Of a stretch of DNA of 64,000 nt, positions 1 to 9,604 are shown in pieces. The stretch is from positions 558,001 through 622,000 of the forward strand of contig NZ_JAUSZI010000002.1 of assembly GCF_030817415.1 (NCBI RefSeq), in the 5' to 3' direction. The stretch's first letter is position 1, and each line of letters begins with the position of its first letter. Position numbers and translations under genes: made by a program. The notes below the pieces were generated by a model. That model made no database searches. It saw only the letters and a list, made by a program, of their open reading frames with translations, and was not told the DNA's origin. Source of the DNA: Streptomyces umbrinus (GTDB taxonomy: Bacteria; Actinomycetota; Actinomycetes; Streptomycetales; Streptomycetaceae).

Positions 1-3000
1 GAGTGGCAGGTCGACAAGTTCGAATCGCGGCCCACCGAGGCCGAGGTGGCCGCGCTGGACGCGTACTGGTCCGCCCGCTGGGCCGCGGGCGGACGGTCGG
101 ACGCCCTCCGGGCCGCCTGGCAGGAACTGGTCGGGCGGATTCCGGCGGGCAGGGCGGCCTGGCTGCTGAAAGCCCGTACTCCGGCCAACCCGGCCGAGGA
201 ACCGGCCGGGGTGACGGCCGACACCACCGTGCTGGTTGTCCGCGGCACCGCGGCTCCGTCCCCCGGCGACCGGCAGGCGACGATCACGTACTGGACCGCG
301 GTCTGGCGGGCACACGGCGACCGGAGCCGGCTGAGGCAGGCGAACGACGCGCTGGTCACCGCCGTGGACACCGACCGGGCGAAGGCCATCCGGGGCCGCC
401 GTCCGTCCGGGATGGACGCCGCCGCGGTGAACCGGAGCGACAAGGTCACGGTCGCCTTCCTGGTGCTGCCGCCACCCGCCACCGCCACCCTGGCGCCCGA
501 GTCGTGGACGCAGGCGGCCCGGGCCCGGCTGCTGCCCGACCGCTTCCGGGTACTGGGCTATGTCGGCGGTGAGCAGGTGTTGTCGGCGACCGGCGCCGCG
601 GTGCCGGCCACCCTGCCGGTGAGCCCGGATCCGAGCGCCACCGACCGGATCAGCGTGAACGAGCAGACCGGGGCACTGCACGTACCGGAGGAGCTGCGCT
701 GGCTGACCGACTTCGACCGGGCCGTCGCGGTGGGCATGGGGCTGCGGATCCCGCTGGACGACCGCACTCGCAACGGGCTGGACCGGCTGATAGTGCTCGG
801 TCTGCGCGAGCAGTCCACCCCGCAGCAGGTCGGCGCGGACCTGGCCGCCCTGTTCACCCGGCAGTTGCGCAGCCCGGACGGGTTCGGCCTGCTGCCGCAG
901 GGCACACCCACGAACAACTCGGAGGAGACAGCGGCCGGGCAGGACGCCGAGGAGGAGGCCGACGCGGCGCTGCGGAGCACGGACAGGGCGGCCTTCGCCG
1001 CGGCCACCGGCGACTGGACCACACGTACCGATGGACAGCGGTTCGCCGAACTGCTCGGCCTCGACCCGGCCGTACTGGCCGGGATGCCCAACGCGGACAT
1101 CACCGACCAGCGTGACGCCCGCGCCGCGAACACAGCACTGTGGCCTGCCACTTGGGGATACTTCCTGCAGACCGCGCTGCGTCCGGTCCTCGGCCCGGCC
1201 GCCGTCGAGGCGACCCGGGACTTCTTCCTCCGCTACGTCTCCGGCCGTGGCCCGCTGCCGGCCGTGAAGATCGGGCGGCAGCCGTACGGGATCCTGCCGA
1301 CGACCGCGTTCTCCCGGCTCGCGTACCCGGCCACCGCAACGCACCGCCGGGCGCTGCACCGGGTGCTGACCGCCGCCGGTCAGGACTGGAATGCGGCGGC
1401 GGAACAGGTGCCGCGTCTGGGTGCTCCCGCGGACGATGAGCAGCCTCCGCCGGATCCGCACCAGCTGTTGCTGGACATCCTTGCCCTGCACCCGACGTCG
1501 GCGGAGTACTACCAGCGGTACGCGCAGAGCGTCGAGGACCTGTTCAACCGGGAGAACCTGGGCGGCCTCGGCGGGACCGTGCTGCCCGCGCTGGACCGGC
1601 TGAATCTGCCCGGGCAGGTGCGGGCGCTGCTCGACCGGTTCGGCGCCGCCACCGGGCCGGGTCGGGATCCGGACCTGCTGCGGCGGCTGTTCACGGACTT
1701 CCAGCAGCCTCTGTTGGCGCCGCTGGTCGACGACCGCCCGCTGTCGGAGACCGAACCGGTCCGGGAGTACACCCCGGACGAGCGGAACTATCTGCGGTGG
1801 CTGGCCGACGCGGCCGGCACCGACCTGCACACGGTCCGGCTGGAGTTGGGTTTCACCGGTGACGTACGGCCGGCCGCACTGTTGTATCTGCTGCTGCGTC
1901 ACGCCGTGCTGCTCGGCTGGGCGGACGCCGCGCGCGGCCTCGTCGCCGCGGCCGGCGGCGCCGGTCCGGCCGATCTGTCCACCGCGGACCCGGCGTTCAT
2001 CCACGTCCGGATCCCGGCGCCCGGCCAGGTGCTGGAGAGCGAGAGCCGGTTCCGGCTGCTGTACTCCCCCGCCCCGGCCGTCACCGGGAACCCCGAGCAG
2101 CTGCTGGTCGACTTCATCCCGGCGCTCCTCGAGCAGAACGGGACAGGGGGCGGCCCGGCCGCGGCCACGACCGCGCTCGCCGAGCAGGTCGAGGCCCTGA
2201 AGCAACTGGCCGGTCTGCCGACGGCCCGGCTGGAACGGGTGCTGGCCGAGCATCTCGACCTGGCCACCTACCGGCTCGACGCCTGGCGTCTGGGCCAGGC
2301 CACCGAGCGGCTCGCCGAGCTGCGGTTCGGCCCCGGCGGCACCGGGACCGCCCGGCCAGGCCTGCATCTGGGCGCGTACGGCTGGCTGGAGGACGTCCGG
2401 CCGAGCACAGCCACACTCACCCCGGTCACGCTGACCGGTCCGCTCGCGACGGTCTTCGCCGGCAACTCGCCGCTGCTCCACGATCCCGGCAACGAGGGCT
2501 TCGTACACGCGCCGTCGCCCGGCCATGCCCGGACCGCAGCCGTGCTGCGGGCCGGGTACGCCGCCAACCGCACGCCCGACAACCCGGGCGCGTTCGCGGT
2601 GAACCTCAGCTCGGAGCGGGTCCGGGGCGCGCTGACCATCCTGGACGGGCTACGGCAGGGCCAGTCGCTCGGCGCGCTGCTCGGCTACCGGTTCGAGCGC
2701 GGCCTGCACGACCGGCACGGCCAGGCCGAGGTGGACCAGTTCATCTCGGCACTGCGCCTGCGGTTTCCGCTGCTGGCCGGGAAGATCGCACAGACCGCGG
2801 CCGATCCACAGACCGAGCCGGACGACATCGGGCAGGTCGAAGCCCGCAACGTGATCGACGGGCTCGCCCTGGTCCGGCACTTGACCCGCGAAGACGTGTC
2901 GCAGATCTACCCCTTCGACATCGACGGCCTGCCTCCCGCCGACTCGGGGCAGATCGATGCCGTCACCGCCGAGGCGGCCCGGCTGCTCGACGACAACGAC

Positions 3001-5184
3001 GCGGTCGCCGACCTCGCCGTCGCCGAGTCCGCCCACCAGGCGCTCGCCGGCAACGTCGAGCGTGCCTCGGCGACCCTGGACGCGTACGCCAAGGACGGTC
3101 TGCCGCCCGAGCCCGCCGTCGTCGAGACCCCGCGCAGCGGGACCACACTGACCCACCGGTTCGGCCTGCGGTTGCGGGCGGGACGGCACCCGGACCACGG
3201 GGACCCGCCGCGGGCGCAGGCCGAACCGGCCGTCGACGACTGGCTGTCGGACCTCCTGCCGTCGCCACGGTCCGTGGCCGCACGGGTCACCTGGACCGAT
3301 CCGGTCGGCGGCGGCGTTCGCCACCGGGATGTCACCCAGGACGACCTCGACCTGGCACCGATCGACCTGCTGTGGGCGGTGCGGCCGGCCGGGGACACCG
3401 CGATGACCGACCTGGACGACCGAATCATCGGCGCCGTCGTCGACGACGATGACGACGACGGACCGCGTCCGGACCGCGAGTTGACGATCCGCTACACCGA
3501 GCGGATCAAGGACAAGATCACTTTCTTCGAGCTGTCCCCACTGGTCGCCGCGCTCCGGACGCTGCTCACGACGGGCCGGCCGCTGCGCCCGACCGATCTG
3601 GTGCCGGCCGCCGGCACCGCCCCGGTGGAGCGGACCGCCGACGACGCCGTGTCCCTGCCCCGGGAGCGGCCGGCCACCGTCCGCTCCTCGCTGGCGGACC
3701 TGGCGGAGGACGTGGACGACTGCTTGGAGGACCTGCGGCGGCTCTACCCCGCCGCGCCCGCGCCACCGCGCCGGGGCGACGTACTGGACCGCATCGACAC
3801 GTTCCTCAGCCGGTACGCCGGGCTGGTCTCCACCGCGGCGGGCTTCGGCATGGTCCTCAGCGGATGGGGCGAACTCGCCGCATGGCGCCGCGGCGTCTAC
3901 GCCGACGTACTCACTGCCGTGGCGGCCACGGCGGACCGGTTGGCGCGGGCGCTCGCCGACGCCGACGCGATCCTGGCGCAGTACGACGCACTGCCCCGGT
4001 CCACCCCGAACGCCGAGCGGTACCGGATTCTGCGGCAGACGGAGCGGCTGCTGACCACCACGCCGGTCGCCGTGCCGCCGGATCCGCCGTCCAGGTTCCT
4101 GTCGGAACTGCAGTCCAAGCGGCGCGGCTTCGCACGCCGTCTGGAAAACCTTCGGAAACAGGCCCAGACGAAGGAGAGGTCGCTCAACGGCCTGCTCGAC
4201 GAGGTCTCCCGCCTGCTGCCACTGACCGACATCGACCCGGTCGGCCTGGACCTGACCGACACCCAGGACCGGGTGGTCGCGTTCGGCCGGGAGCTGCTGG
4301 ACCGGGCCGCTGCGCTGCGGAGCGAGATCACCGGCCGGCTGGCGGCGGGCGCCACCGCGCTGGCCGACTACGACAGAGCCGCCCCCGGACCGGACCAGGT
4401 CCGGTCCGGGACCGAGGCACTGCGCGCGATGCTCGGCACCGACGTCCTCGTCGTACCCGAGTACACGCCGTCCGAGACCCTCGCCTCCGACCTGCGCAAA
4501 GCCTTCCGCGACCGCGAGGCACTGGTCGGACACCTCACCCGGCCGCCGGTGACGCGGGACTTCCCGGTCGACGACTGGCTGCACGGGATCGCCCGGGTGC
4601 GCGACATGCCCCGGCTGTGGGAGCGCGCCGTGCTGCTCGCCGACGCGCTCCGGGGCCGCGACGGCCTGCTCGACAGCGGACCCGACGGCGACGATCCGCA
4701 ACTGGTGCCGGTCCAACTGCCGTACCACGCCGACGACCACTGGCTGGGCATGGAGTTCGCCACGGGAACCACGATCACCGAGGATCGGCTGCTGTTCACC
4801 GCGCACTACGCGGACCAGCCGTCGTCGCGGAATGACCCCCAGTGCGGTGTGCTGTTCGACGAGTGGACCGAGGTGATCCCGGCGGACCGCGAGACCACCG
4901 GGATCGCGGTGCACGCCGACAGCCCGGACTCCGAACCACCGCAGGCGATGCTCCTGGTCAGCCCGCCCGTACGGACCGGCACCTGGAACATCGACGACCT
5001 GCTGGCCGCGGTCAACGAGACCTTCGACCTGGCTCGGACCCGGCTCGTGGAACCGCACCAGCTGGACGGCGGCGGATACGCGCAACTGCTGCCGGCGACG
5101 CTGATGTCGGCGACCCGGCGGCCGATCACGATCAGCACCGATCTCGCTGTCGCCAACGAACGCTGGAAGGCAGACCATGACTGA
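1..5184 (+). CDS. Very large hypothetical protein, 5' end outside window
   Basis: I do not recognise this family. Frame 1 is open from the first base and the first in-window start (GTG at 46) has no clear ribosome binding site, so the gene very probably begins upstream; at least 1,712 residues are present. No signal peptide or membrane segment is seen. Visible features are a conserved-looking stretch VKIGRQPYGILP near residue 407 (counting from 46), a run of six aspartates near residue 1131, a charged helical segment around residues 1350-1380, and a C-terminal block beginning LLVSPPVRTGTWNIDDLL. It overlaps the next gene by 8 bases, so the two proteins are probably made together and may act together. 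GC-rich codon use matches the neighbours. Confidence 0.85.
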   Translation, partial: EWQVDKFESRPTEAEVAALDAYWSARWAAGGRSDALRAAWQELVGRIPAGRAAWLLKARTPANPAEEPAGVTADTTVLVVRGTAAPSPGDRQATITYWTAVWRAHGDRSRLRQANDALVTAVDTDRAKAIRGRRPSGMDAAAVNRSDKVTVAFLVLPPPATATLAPESWTQAARARLLPDRFRVLGYVGGEQVLSATGAAVPATLPVSPDPSATDRISVNEQTGALHVPEELRWLTDFDRAVAVGMGLRIPLDDRTRNGLDRLIVLGLREQSTPQQVGADLAALFTRQLRSPDGFGLLPQGTPTNNSEETAAGQDAEEEADAALRSTDRAAFAAATGDWTTRTDGQRFAELLGLDPAVLAGMPNADITDQRDARAANTALWPATWGYFLQTALRPVLGPAAVEATRDFFLRYVSGRGPLPAVKIGRQPYGILPTTAFSRLAYPATATHRRALHRVLTAAGQDWNAAAEQVPRLGAPADDEQPPPDPHQLLLDILALHPTSAEYYQRYAQSVEDLFNRENLGGLGGTVLPALDRLNLPGQVRALLDRFGAATGPGRDPDLLRRLFTDFQQPLLAPLVDDRPLSETEPVREYTPDERNYLRWLADAAGTDLHTVRLELGFTGDVRPAALLYLLLRHAVLLGWADAARGLVAAAGGAGPADLSTADPAFIHVRIPAPGQVLESESRFRLLYSPAPAVTGNPEQLLVDFIPALLEQNGTGGGPAAATTALAEQVEALKQLAGLPTARLERVLAEHLDLATYRLDAWRLGQATERLAELRFGPGGTGTARPGLHLGAYGWLEDVRPSTATLTPVTLTGPLATVFAGNSPLLHDPGNEGFVHAPSPGHARTAAVLRAGYAANRTPDNPGAFAVNLSSERVRGALTILDGLRQGQSLGALLGYRFERGLHDRHGQAEVDQFISALRLRFPLLAGKIAQTAADPQTEPDDIGQVEARNVIDGLALVRHLTREDVSQIYPFDIDGLPPADSGQIDAVTAEAARLLDDNDAVADLAVAESAHQALAGNVERASATLDAYAKDGLPPEPAVVETPRSGTTLTHRFGLRLRAGRHPDHGDPPRAQAEPAVDDWLSDLLPSPRSVAARVTWTDPVGGGVRHRDVTQDDLDLAPIDLLWAVRPAGDTAMTDLDDRIIGAVVDDDDDDGPRPDRELTIRYTERIKDKITFFELSPLVAALRTLLTTGRPLRPTDLVPAAGTAPVERTADDAVSLPRERPATVRSSLADLAEDVDDCLEDLRRLYPAAPAPPRRGDVLDRIDTFLSRYAGLVSTAAGFGMVLSGWGELAAWRRGVYADVLTAVAATADRLARALADADAILAQYDALPRSTPNAERYRILRQTERLLTTTPVAVPPDPPSRFLSELQSKRRGFARRLENLRKQAQTKERSLNGLLDEVSRLLPLTDIDPVGLDLTDTQDRVVAFGRELLDRAAALRSEITGRLAAGATALADYDRAAPGPDQVRSGTEALRAMLGTDVLVVPEYTPSETLASDLRKAFRDREALVGHLTRPPVTRDFPVDDWLHGIARVRDMPRLWERAVLLADALRGRDGLLDSGPDGDDPQLVPVQLPYHADDHWLGMEFATGTTITEDRLLFTAHYADQPSSRNDPQCGVLFDEWTEVIPADRETTGIAVHADSPDSEPPQAMLLVSPPVRTGTWNIDDLLAAVNETFDLARTRLVEPHQLDGGGYAQLLPATLMSATRRPITISTDLAVANERWKADHD

Positions 5185-7039
5185 GACCCGCATCGAGGAT
5201 CTTCCCGGCGCGATGAGCCGGCGCGACCATCCGACGGTCGGGGTGTGGAACAGGCTGGAGGGCCGCCCGCGCACCACCGACTTCGGCCGCGCGCTGCGGG
5301 TGGAGGTACGCGACCCGCTGTGGATGCTGGCCCGGCAGTGGCAGCTCGGCGAGTTCCGCGGCACGGACGGCGGGTCACCGGTGACCGCGACCTACTCAGT
5401 CACCGCGAGCCCGCCGGGCCGGTTCCGGTCGGACACCGGCCCGGACGAGGTGCCCGGGCCGTCCGGGCCGCTGCCGCCCGACCGGCCGTTGGAGGCGGTC
5501 GCGGAACGGCGGCCGCTGCCGTTCACGTTCGGCACCGAGCCGATCTCGTTCGACCTCCGGCTGGCGCTCGGCCGACGCTGGCTGAAACTGCTGGCCCGGT
5601 CGTCCGAGCTGCGGTCGCGGCGCTTCGGCGAACGGTACGTCGAGTTGTACCCGATTGCGCTGCCCGACCCCGCGAATCCGGCGGACTCCGCACGCGTCGC
5701 GCATCCCGAGGTGTGGGCCGCCACCCAGGCGGTCGCCGGCCGACGCCTGGACGGATATCTGCTCTACCTGCACCTGAAGGCCGGCGGTCACGCGGCCGAC
5801 GGCATCGACGCGCGCGGGCAGCGCAACGAGTTGAACGCGCTCGGCCCTCGGCTGACCGGCTGGTTCGACGACCTGATCGACCAGCCGTCCGGTGCCACCG
5901 CGCAACGCCCGGAGGGCGACTCGACCTGGGACGCGCGACGGCTGGAGCACCGCTTCTCGGTGTCCGCCGCCGTGCCGGCCGGGGGCGAGCAGGTGCTCAC
6001 CGCGCCGGAATACCCCGGCGGCGAGCTGGACTGGCATGCGTTCTCGGTCACTCCCGGCGGCTCACTCGGCGGCACGGCCCCGGCGCCCGCGCCGATCAAT
6101 CGCACGGTCTTCCCGGCGCCCGTCCGCTTCTCCGGCATGCCGCTGCCCCGGTGGTGGGCGGTCGAGGACGGCCGTACGAACTTCGCGGCGGTCACCCCGG
6201 ACAGTACCGACCTGGCCCGGCTGATCTTCCTGGAGTTCGCCCTCGTCTACAGCAACGACTGGTACCAGCTCCCCTGCGACCTGCCGGCCGGTACCCTCGC
6301 CTCGATCCAGGGCCTCGCGGTGACCGACGTCTTCGGGCAGCGCCGCTGGATCACACCCGCCGACGGCGGCGTCGGGCAGAACCGGCAGCACTGGTCGATG
6401 TACACCCTCAACTCCCTCGGTTCTCGCGATGGCGAACCGGCCGACGACGCCGGCCTGTTGCTGCCGCCCGGTACGCCGAAGGTCGCGACCGGCCCGGCGC
6501 TGGAGGAGGTCGTGCTGGTCCGCGACGAGAGCGCGAACCTGGTCTGGGGGGTCGAGCAGACGGTGCGGCAGGCGACCGGCGAGGGCCGAAGCGGTGACGA
6601 GGCCGCGGCCGAGACACTGGCCTTCCGCCGTCGGCTGCATCCCCCGGCCGCCCCGGACGACCCCCACACGCCCGTCGCGTACCAGGTGATGAGTGCCGTC
6701 CCGGAGAACTGGATCCCCTTCATCCCGGTACACGTCCCCGGTGACAACCGCGCCGTCCAGTTGCAGCGCGCCGCCATGCCGAGCGAGGTCGACGCCACGC
6801 CGGTCCGCCCCCGCACCACCCTGCTGCGGGAGGGCCTGGACGCAGGGTGCCCGTACTTCGTCAACGAGGAGGAGGTACCTCGCTCCGGCACCCGCCTCAC
6901 CGTCGCCTACAACCGGACCCGGACCAGGACGGGCCGCGTGGTGCTCTGGCTCAGCGTCCACCGCACCGTCGGCCGCGGCGAACGCTCCAGCGGCCTGTCC
7001 TTCGACCTCCTCACGCCCCCTGCCGAGCCGGGCAGTTGA
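5177..7039 (+). CDS. Hypothetical protein, partner of the upstream giant protein
   Basis: A 620-residue soluble protein of unknown function. The ATG at 5177 lies inside the last codons of the preceding gene (8-base overlap), which suggests translational coupling. The N-terminal region carries a distinctive stretch, DPLWMLARQWQLGEF then GTDGGSPV (about residues 49-73), which I associate with uncharacterised bacterial proteins but cannot tie to a function. No signal peptide, membrane helix or known catalytic motif is apparent. It is followed by a 124-bp gap and a convergent gene, so it ends its transcription unit. A structural or assembly role with the giant partner is possible but is inference only. 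Confidence 0.85.
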   Translation: MTETRIEDLPGAMSRRDHPTVGVWNRLEGRPRTTDFGRALRVEVRDPLWMLARQWQLGEFRGTDGGSPVTATYSVTASPPGRFRSDTGPDEVPGPSGPLPPDRPLEAVAERRPLPFTFGTEPISFDLRLALGRRWLKLLARSSELRSRRFGERYVELYPIALPDPANPADSARVAHPEVWAATQAVAGRRLDGYLLYLHLKAGGHAADGIDARGQRNELNALGPRLTGWFDDLIDQPSGATAQRPEGDSTWDARRLEHRFSVSAAVPAGGEQVLTAPEYPGGELDWHAFSVTPGGSLGGTAPAPAPINRTVFPAPVRFSGMPLPRWWAVEDGRTNFAAVTPDSTDLARLIFLEFALVYSNDWYQLPCDLPAGTLASIQGLAVTDVFGQRRWITPADGGVGQNRQHWSMYTLNSLGSRDGEPADDAGLLLPPGTPKVATGPALEEVVLVRDESANLVWGVEQTVRQATGEGRSGDEAAAETLAFRRRLHPPAAPDDPHTPVAYQVMSAVPENWIPFIPVHVPGDNRAVQLQRAAMPSEVDATPVRPRTTLLREGLDAGCPYFVNEEEVPRSGTRLTVAYNRTRTRTGRVVLWLSVHRTVGRGERSSGLSFDLLTPPAEPGS

Positions 7040-7163
7040 CAGGACCACGGTCGTCGGCCCGTGTTCGGGTTCTCTGCGCAGCCAAGGCATCCTGCGGCTC
7101 ATGGGGTTCAACTCCAGGAGAAACACGGCTTGGTCCATTTCGGGCGGAGCCCTGCTCGTCGTC

Positions 7164-8291
7164 TCAGCCGAACCGCAGGATGCGTGGGGCGAAGGTGCCC
7201 TCGGGGCCGGCGGCGCGGCCGACCGACCAGACCGTCGTCGTACCCGGTACCGGTGCCAGCCGCAGCACCGAGGAGTCACCCTCCCCGGCCACGGCCGGTT
7301 CGCTGTACTCGGTGAACGACTGTCCGTTCCAGGCAAGGAAGTCCGGCCCGGGGACAAACGGGGGACTGCTACCCGGCGGGCCCCACTTCTGCGAGCGCGC
7401 GACCGAGATCCAGGCCAGCGCGCCGGACGTGGTGGGCGTCAGTGAGCTGATCGAGCCGAAGTCGGTGGGCACGCTCGCGTGGCTCCACGCCTGCCCGTCG
7501 AAGCGGACCAGCAGCGGCGGAATCGGCCGGCCCGGTGGGCCGCCGACGAACCCGGCCGTGCCGCCCGCCCAGACCTCCGTCGGAGAGACCGCCAGCACAC
7601 TGCTCACGGCGGACCGCGGGAATCCGTCCACGATCGTCTGTTGCCACGCCTGCCCGTTCCAGTGCGACACGGCGGCACCCGAGTCGGTGGCGCCCGCGGC
7701 CCAGACGTCGCCGGCCGCCAGGATGTGCAGGCCGTACACGGATCCCGGCGGCACCGGCACGTCCCGCCAGCCGCGACCGTCCCAGCGCAGCAACACCTGC
7801 GCGCCGTCCCGCGAACCGATCAGCCAGGTCTCACCTCCGCCGGCCACGGCTTTGGTCAGCACGACACCGCGCGGCGGCCGGTTCTCGTGCCAGGAATTGC
7901 CGTAGTGGCGGAGCAGGTGGGTGCCGCCCGCCGAGTCGCGGCCGACCGCCCAGGCCGCGGTCGGTGAGGTCGCGGCGATGGACAGCAGCTCTCCCTGCCA
8001 GCCGATCCCGGGCAGGCTCTGGCGCTGCCACGCGGTTCCGTCCCAGCGCAGCACCAGCGGGAAGCCCGGCGCCTCGCGACCGACGGCGTCGGCACCCACC
8101 GCCCACGCCCGGTCCGGACCGAACGCCACGGCCTCGTTCAGCCCCGCCTGCGGGCGTACCTGTGCCGGGACCGGAACGTGTTGCCAGGACAGGGTTTCCG
8201 CTGCGGCCGAGGACATGACGGCCATGATGGTCATGGCGACAGCGAGGGCCGCGACGAAGAATCTGCGTGCCATGGGAAGTCGGCGTGCCAT
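7164..8291 (-). CDS. Secreted repeat protein, probable beta-propeller (paralog B)
   Basis: A 375-residue exported protein. The ATG at 8291 is preceded by GGAGG at good spacing (a second ATG lies at 8273). The N-terminus has arginines, a hydrophobic core and an Ala-rich cleavage region ending near SSAAAETL. The mature part repeats a unit of about 45-50 residues with patterns such as AWAVGxD..G and LRWDGTAWQ, which suggests a propeller-like or sialidase-like fold; no catalytic residues are recognisable. It starts 2 bases after the stop of the upstream gene, which has the same architecture, so the pair is a tandem duplication in one operon. Function unknown; an extracellular binding role is a guess. 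Confidence 0.8.
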   Translation of the reverse strand: MARRLPMARRFFVAALAVAMTIMAVMSSAAAETLSWQHVPVPAQVRPQAGLNEAVAFGPDRAWAVGADAVGREAPGFPLVLRWDGTAWQRQSLPGIGWQGELLSIAATSPTAAWAVGRDSAGGTHLLRHYGNSWHENRPPRGVVLTKAVAGGGETWLIGSRDGAQVLLRWDGRGWRDVPVPPGSVYGLHILAAGDVWAAGATDSGAAVSHWNGQAWQQTIVDGFPRSAVSSVLAVSPTEVWAGGTAGFVGGPPGRPIPPLLVRFDGQAWSHASVPTDFGSISSLTPTTSGALAWISVARSQKWGPPGSSPPFVPGPDFLAWNGQSFTEYSEPAVAGEGDSSVLRLAPVPGTTTVWSVGRAAGPEGTFAPRILRFG

Positions 8292-8293
8292 GC

Positions 8294-9370
8294 TCAGCCT
8301 CCAAGCCGCTCGCTCATCAGGTTCGGTTTCGAGCCGTAGATCTCCACGGTCCCGAAGGACAGCAGTGAGGACCCGGCCCTCGCCAGCGCACGCGGCTTGA
8401 CGTCGATCGCGTTCGTGCGCTCCGGGCCGTAGGAGAAGGTGGTGCGGGGGCCGTCCACCCGTGCGTACTTCGACTGGAACGCGCGGTCGCTGCGCACCGG
8501 CAGCCACAGCGCGCCGTCCGGGCCGCGCACCATGGCCTCGGTGTAGGTGTCGCCCAGCGGTGGGTAAGTGGTGCGCCAGGCGTGCCCGTTGAAGGTCATC
8601 AGGTAGGTGCGGGCCACGCCGTCGGTGTACTGGCTGCCGCCGATCGTGACCCGGCCGCCGGACGGTTCGACCAGGATCGTGTGTACGTTGCTGTTCGGCG
8701 GCAGCGGAACCTGCGCATCCCGCCACACCGTGCCGTCCCAGCGCAGGACGGCGGCCCCGGTGCTGGTGTCCGCCCAGGCCCAGGCGTCGGTGGCAGTACG
8801 CGCGGTGATCCCCATCAGGTACAGCACACCGTCCGGGGCGGCCTGTGTGGTCCAGGTGGAGCCGTCGTAGTGCAACACCTTCAGCCCGGTGTCGTCCTCG
8901 CCGACCACCCACGCGGCACCGGGCACCGCGGTGAAGTCCTGGTAGGTCCACAGGGTCTGCGGCAGTGGGACGGCACTCCACCCTCCCGCCGACCGGCGCA
9001 GGATCTCCCCCGCCCCCGCGCGGTTGTGGAAGATCCACACCTCCTCGCCGACGAACTGCACCTTGCCGAGCCACCCCGGCTCGGCGGCGCCGGGGAAGGT
9101 GGTGTCCCGGCTCCAGGCCGCGCCGTCCCACCGGTGCAACATCGGCCGCAGTCCATCGGCGGCCTGCTCGTACCCGGTCGCCCACGCCTCGTCCGGCCCG
9201 CGGGCGGCGAGATCCAACACGGTCACCGGCGGGGCCGCCGTCGGCACCGGCAGCGCCGACCAGCTCGGCTTCGCAGCCGCGGCAGGCGTCACAGCCGCGG
9301 CCGCGGCCGGCGACACCACCGCGGCACACGCGATCACAAGGCAGGCAATGACCGCACGGAGACCGTTCAT
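8294..9370 (-). CDS. Secreted repeat protein, probable beta-propeller (paralog A)
   Basis: A 358-residue exported protein, first gene of a two-gene tandem pair. I chose the ATG at 9370 because it starts a typical signal peptide (MNGLRAVIACLVIACAAV followed by an Ala-rich region) and is preceded by a G-rich ribosome binding site; the open frame extends 36 codons further upstream without such support. The mature part repeats motifs of the type DEAWATGYE, LHRWDGAAWSRD and VLHYDGSTW at about 45-50 residue spacing, like its downstream paralog. No enzyme motif is visible. The two proteins probably arose by duplication and are co-translated. Confidence 0.8.
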   Translation of the reverse strand: MNGLRAVIACLVIACAAVVSPAAAAAVTPAAAAKPSWSALPVPTAAPPVTVLDLAARGPDEAWATGYEQAADGLRPMLHRWDGAAWSRDTTFPGAAEPGWLGKVQFVGEEVWIFHNRAGAGEILRRSAGGWSAVPLPQTLWTYQDFTAVPGAAWVVGEDDTGLKVLHYDGSTWTTQAAPDGVLYLMGITARTATDAWAWADTSTGAAVLRWDGTVWRDAQVPLPPNSNVHTILVEPSGGRVTIGGSQYTDGVARTYLMTFNGHAWRTTYPPLGDTYTEAMVRGPDGALWLPVRSDRAFQSKYARVDGPRTTFSYGPERTNAIDVKPRALARAGSSLLSFGTVEIYGSKPNLMSERLGG

Positions 9371-9516
9371 GAGACCCCCCAGAACGCGAAGGCCGCACAG
9401 GCTATTGGCATGCACACACCCGTGAACAGACGGCATTCGGCCGACACTGCTGCGCAACCGGTCGAGGTTCGTGCGCAACCGGGCAATGACAGGCCCCTCC
9501 CGGCGACTGATGGCAC

Positions 9517-9560
9517 CACGTCTTCGCCCCGCTCACACCAGTGAGCGGGGCGAAGACGTG
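9517..9560 (-). terminator. Perfect 20-bp stem terminator of the ThuA operon
   Basis: CACGTCTTCGCCCCGCTCAC at 9517-9536 is an exact inverted repeat of 9541-9560 with a 4-base loop (ACCA). It lies 45 bases after the stop of the ThuA-DUF1080 gene and about 150 bases upstream of the start of the next minus-strand gene. It has no U-tract, which is common for Streptomyces terminators. The symmetry means it would fold on either strand. Confidence 0.8.
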
Positions 9561-9604
9561 AGGAAAGCCGCTGGTTCACCGCGCCGTGGCAATCGGTCGG
9601 TTCG

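Noticed and set aside
2650..5364. 904-residue open frame antisense to the giant gene
   Set aside because: Arg/Gly/Val-rich composition without motifs; it mirrors the GC-rich third codon positions of the real plus-strand genes.
1..7039. Assignment of the giant protein pair to a contractile injection system or toxin complex
   Set aside because: No tail-tube, sheath, baseplate or Rhs/toxin motif is visible; only the size suggests it.
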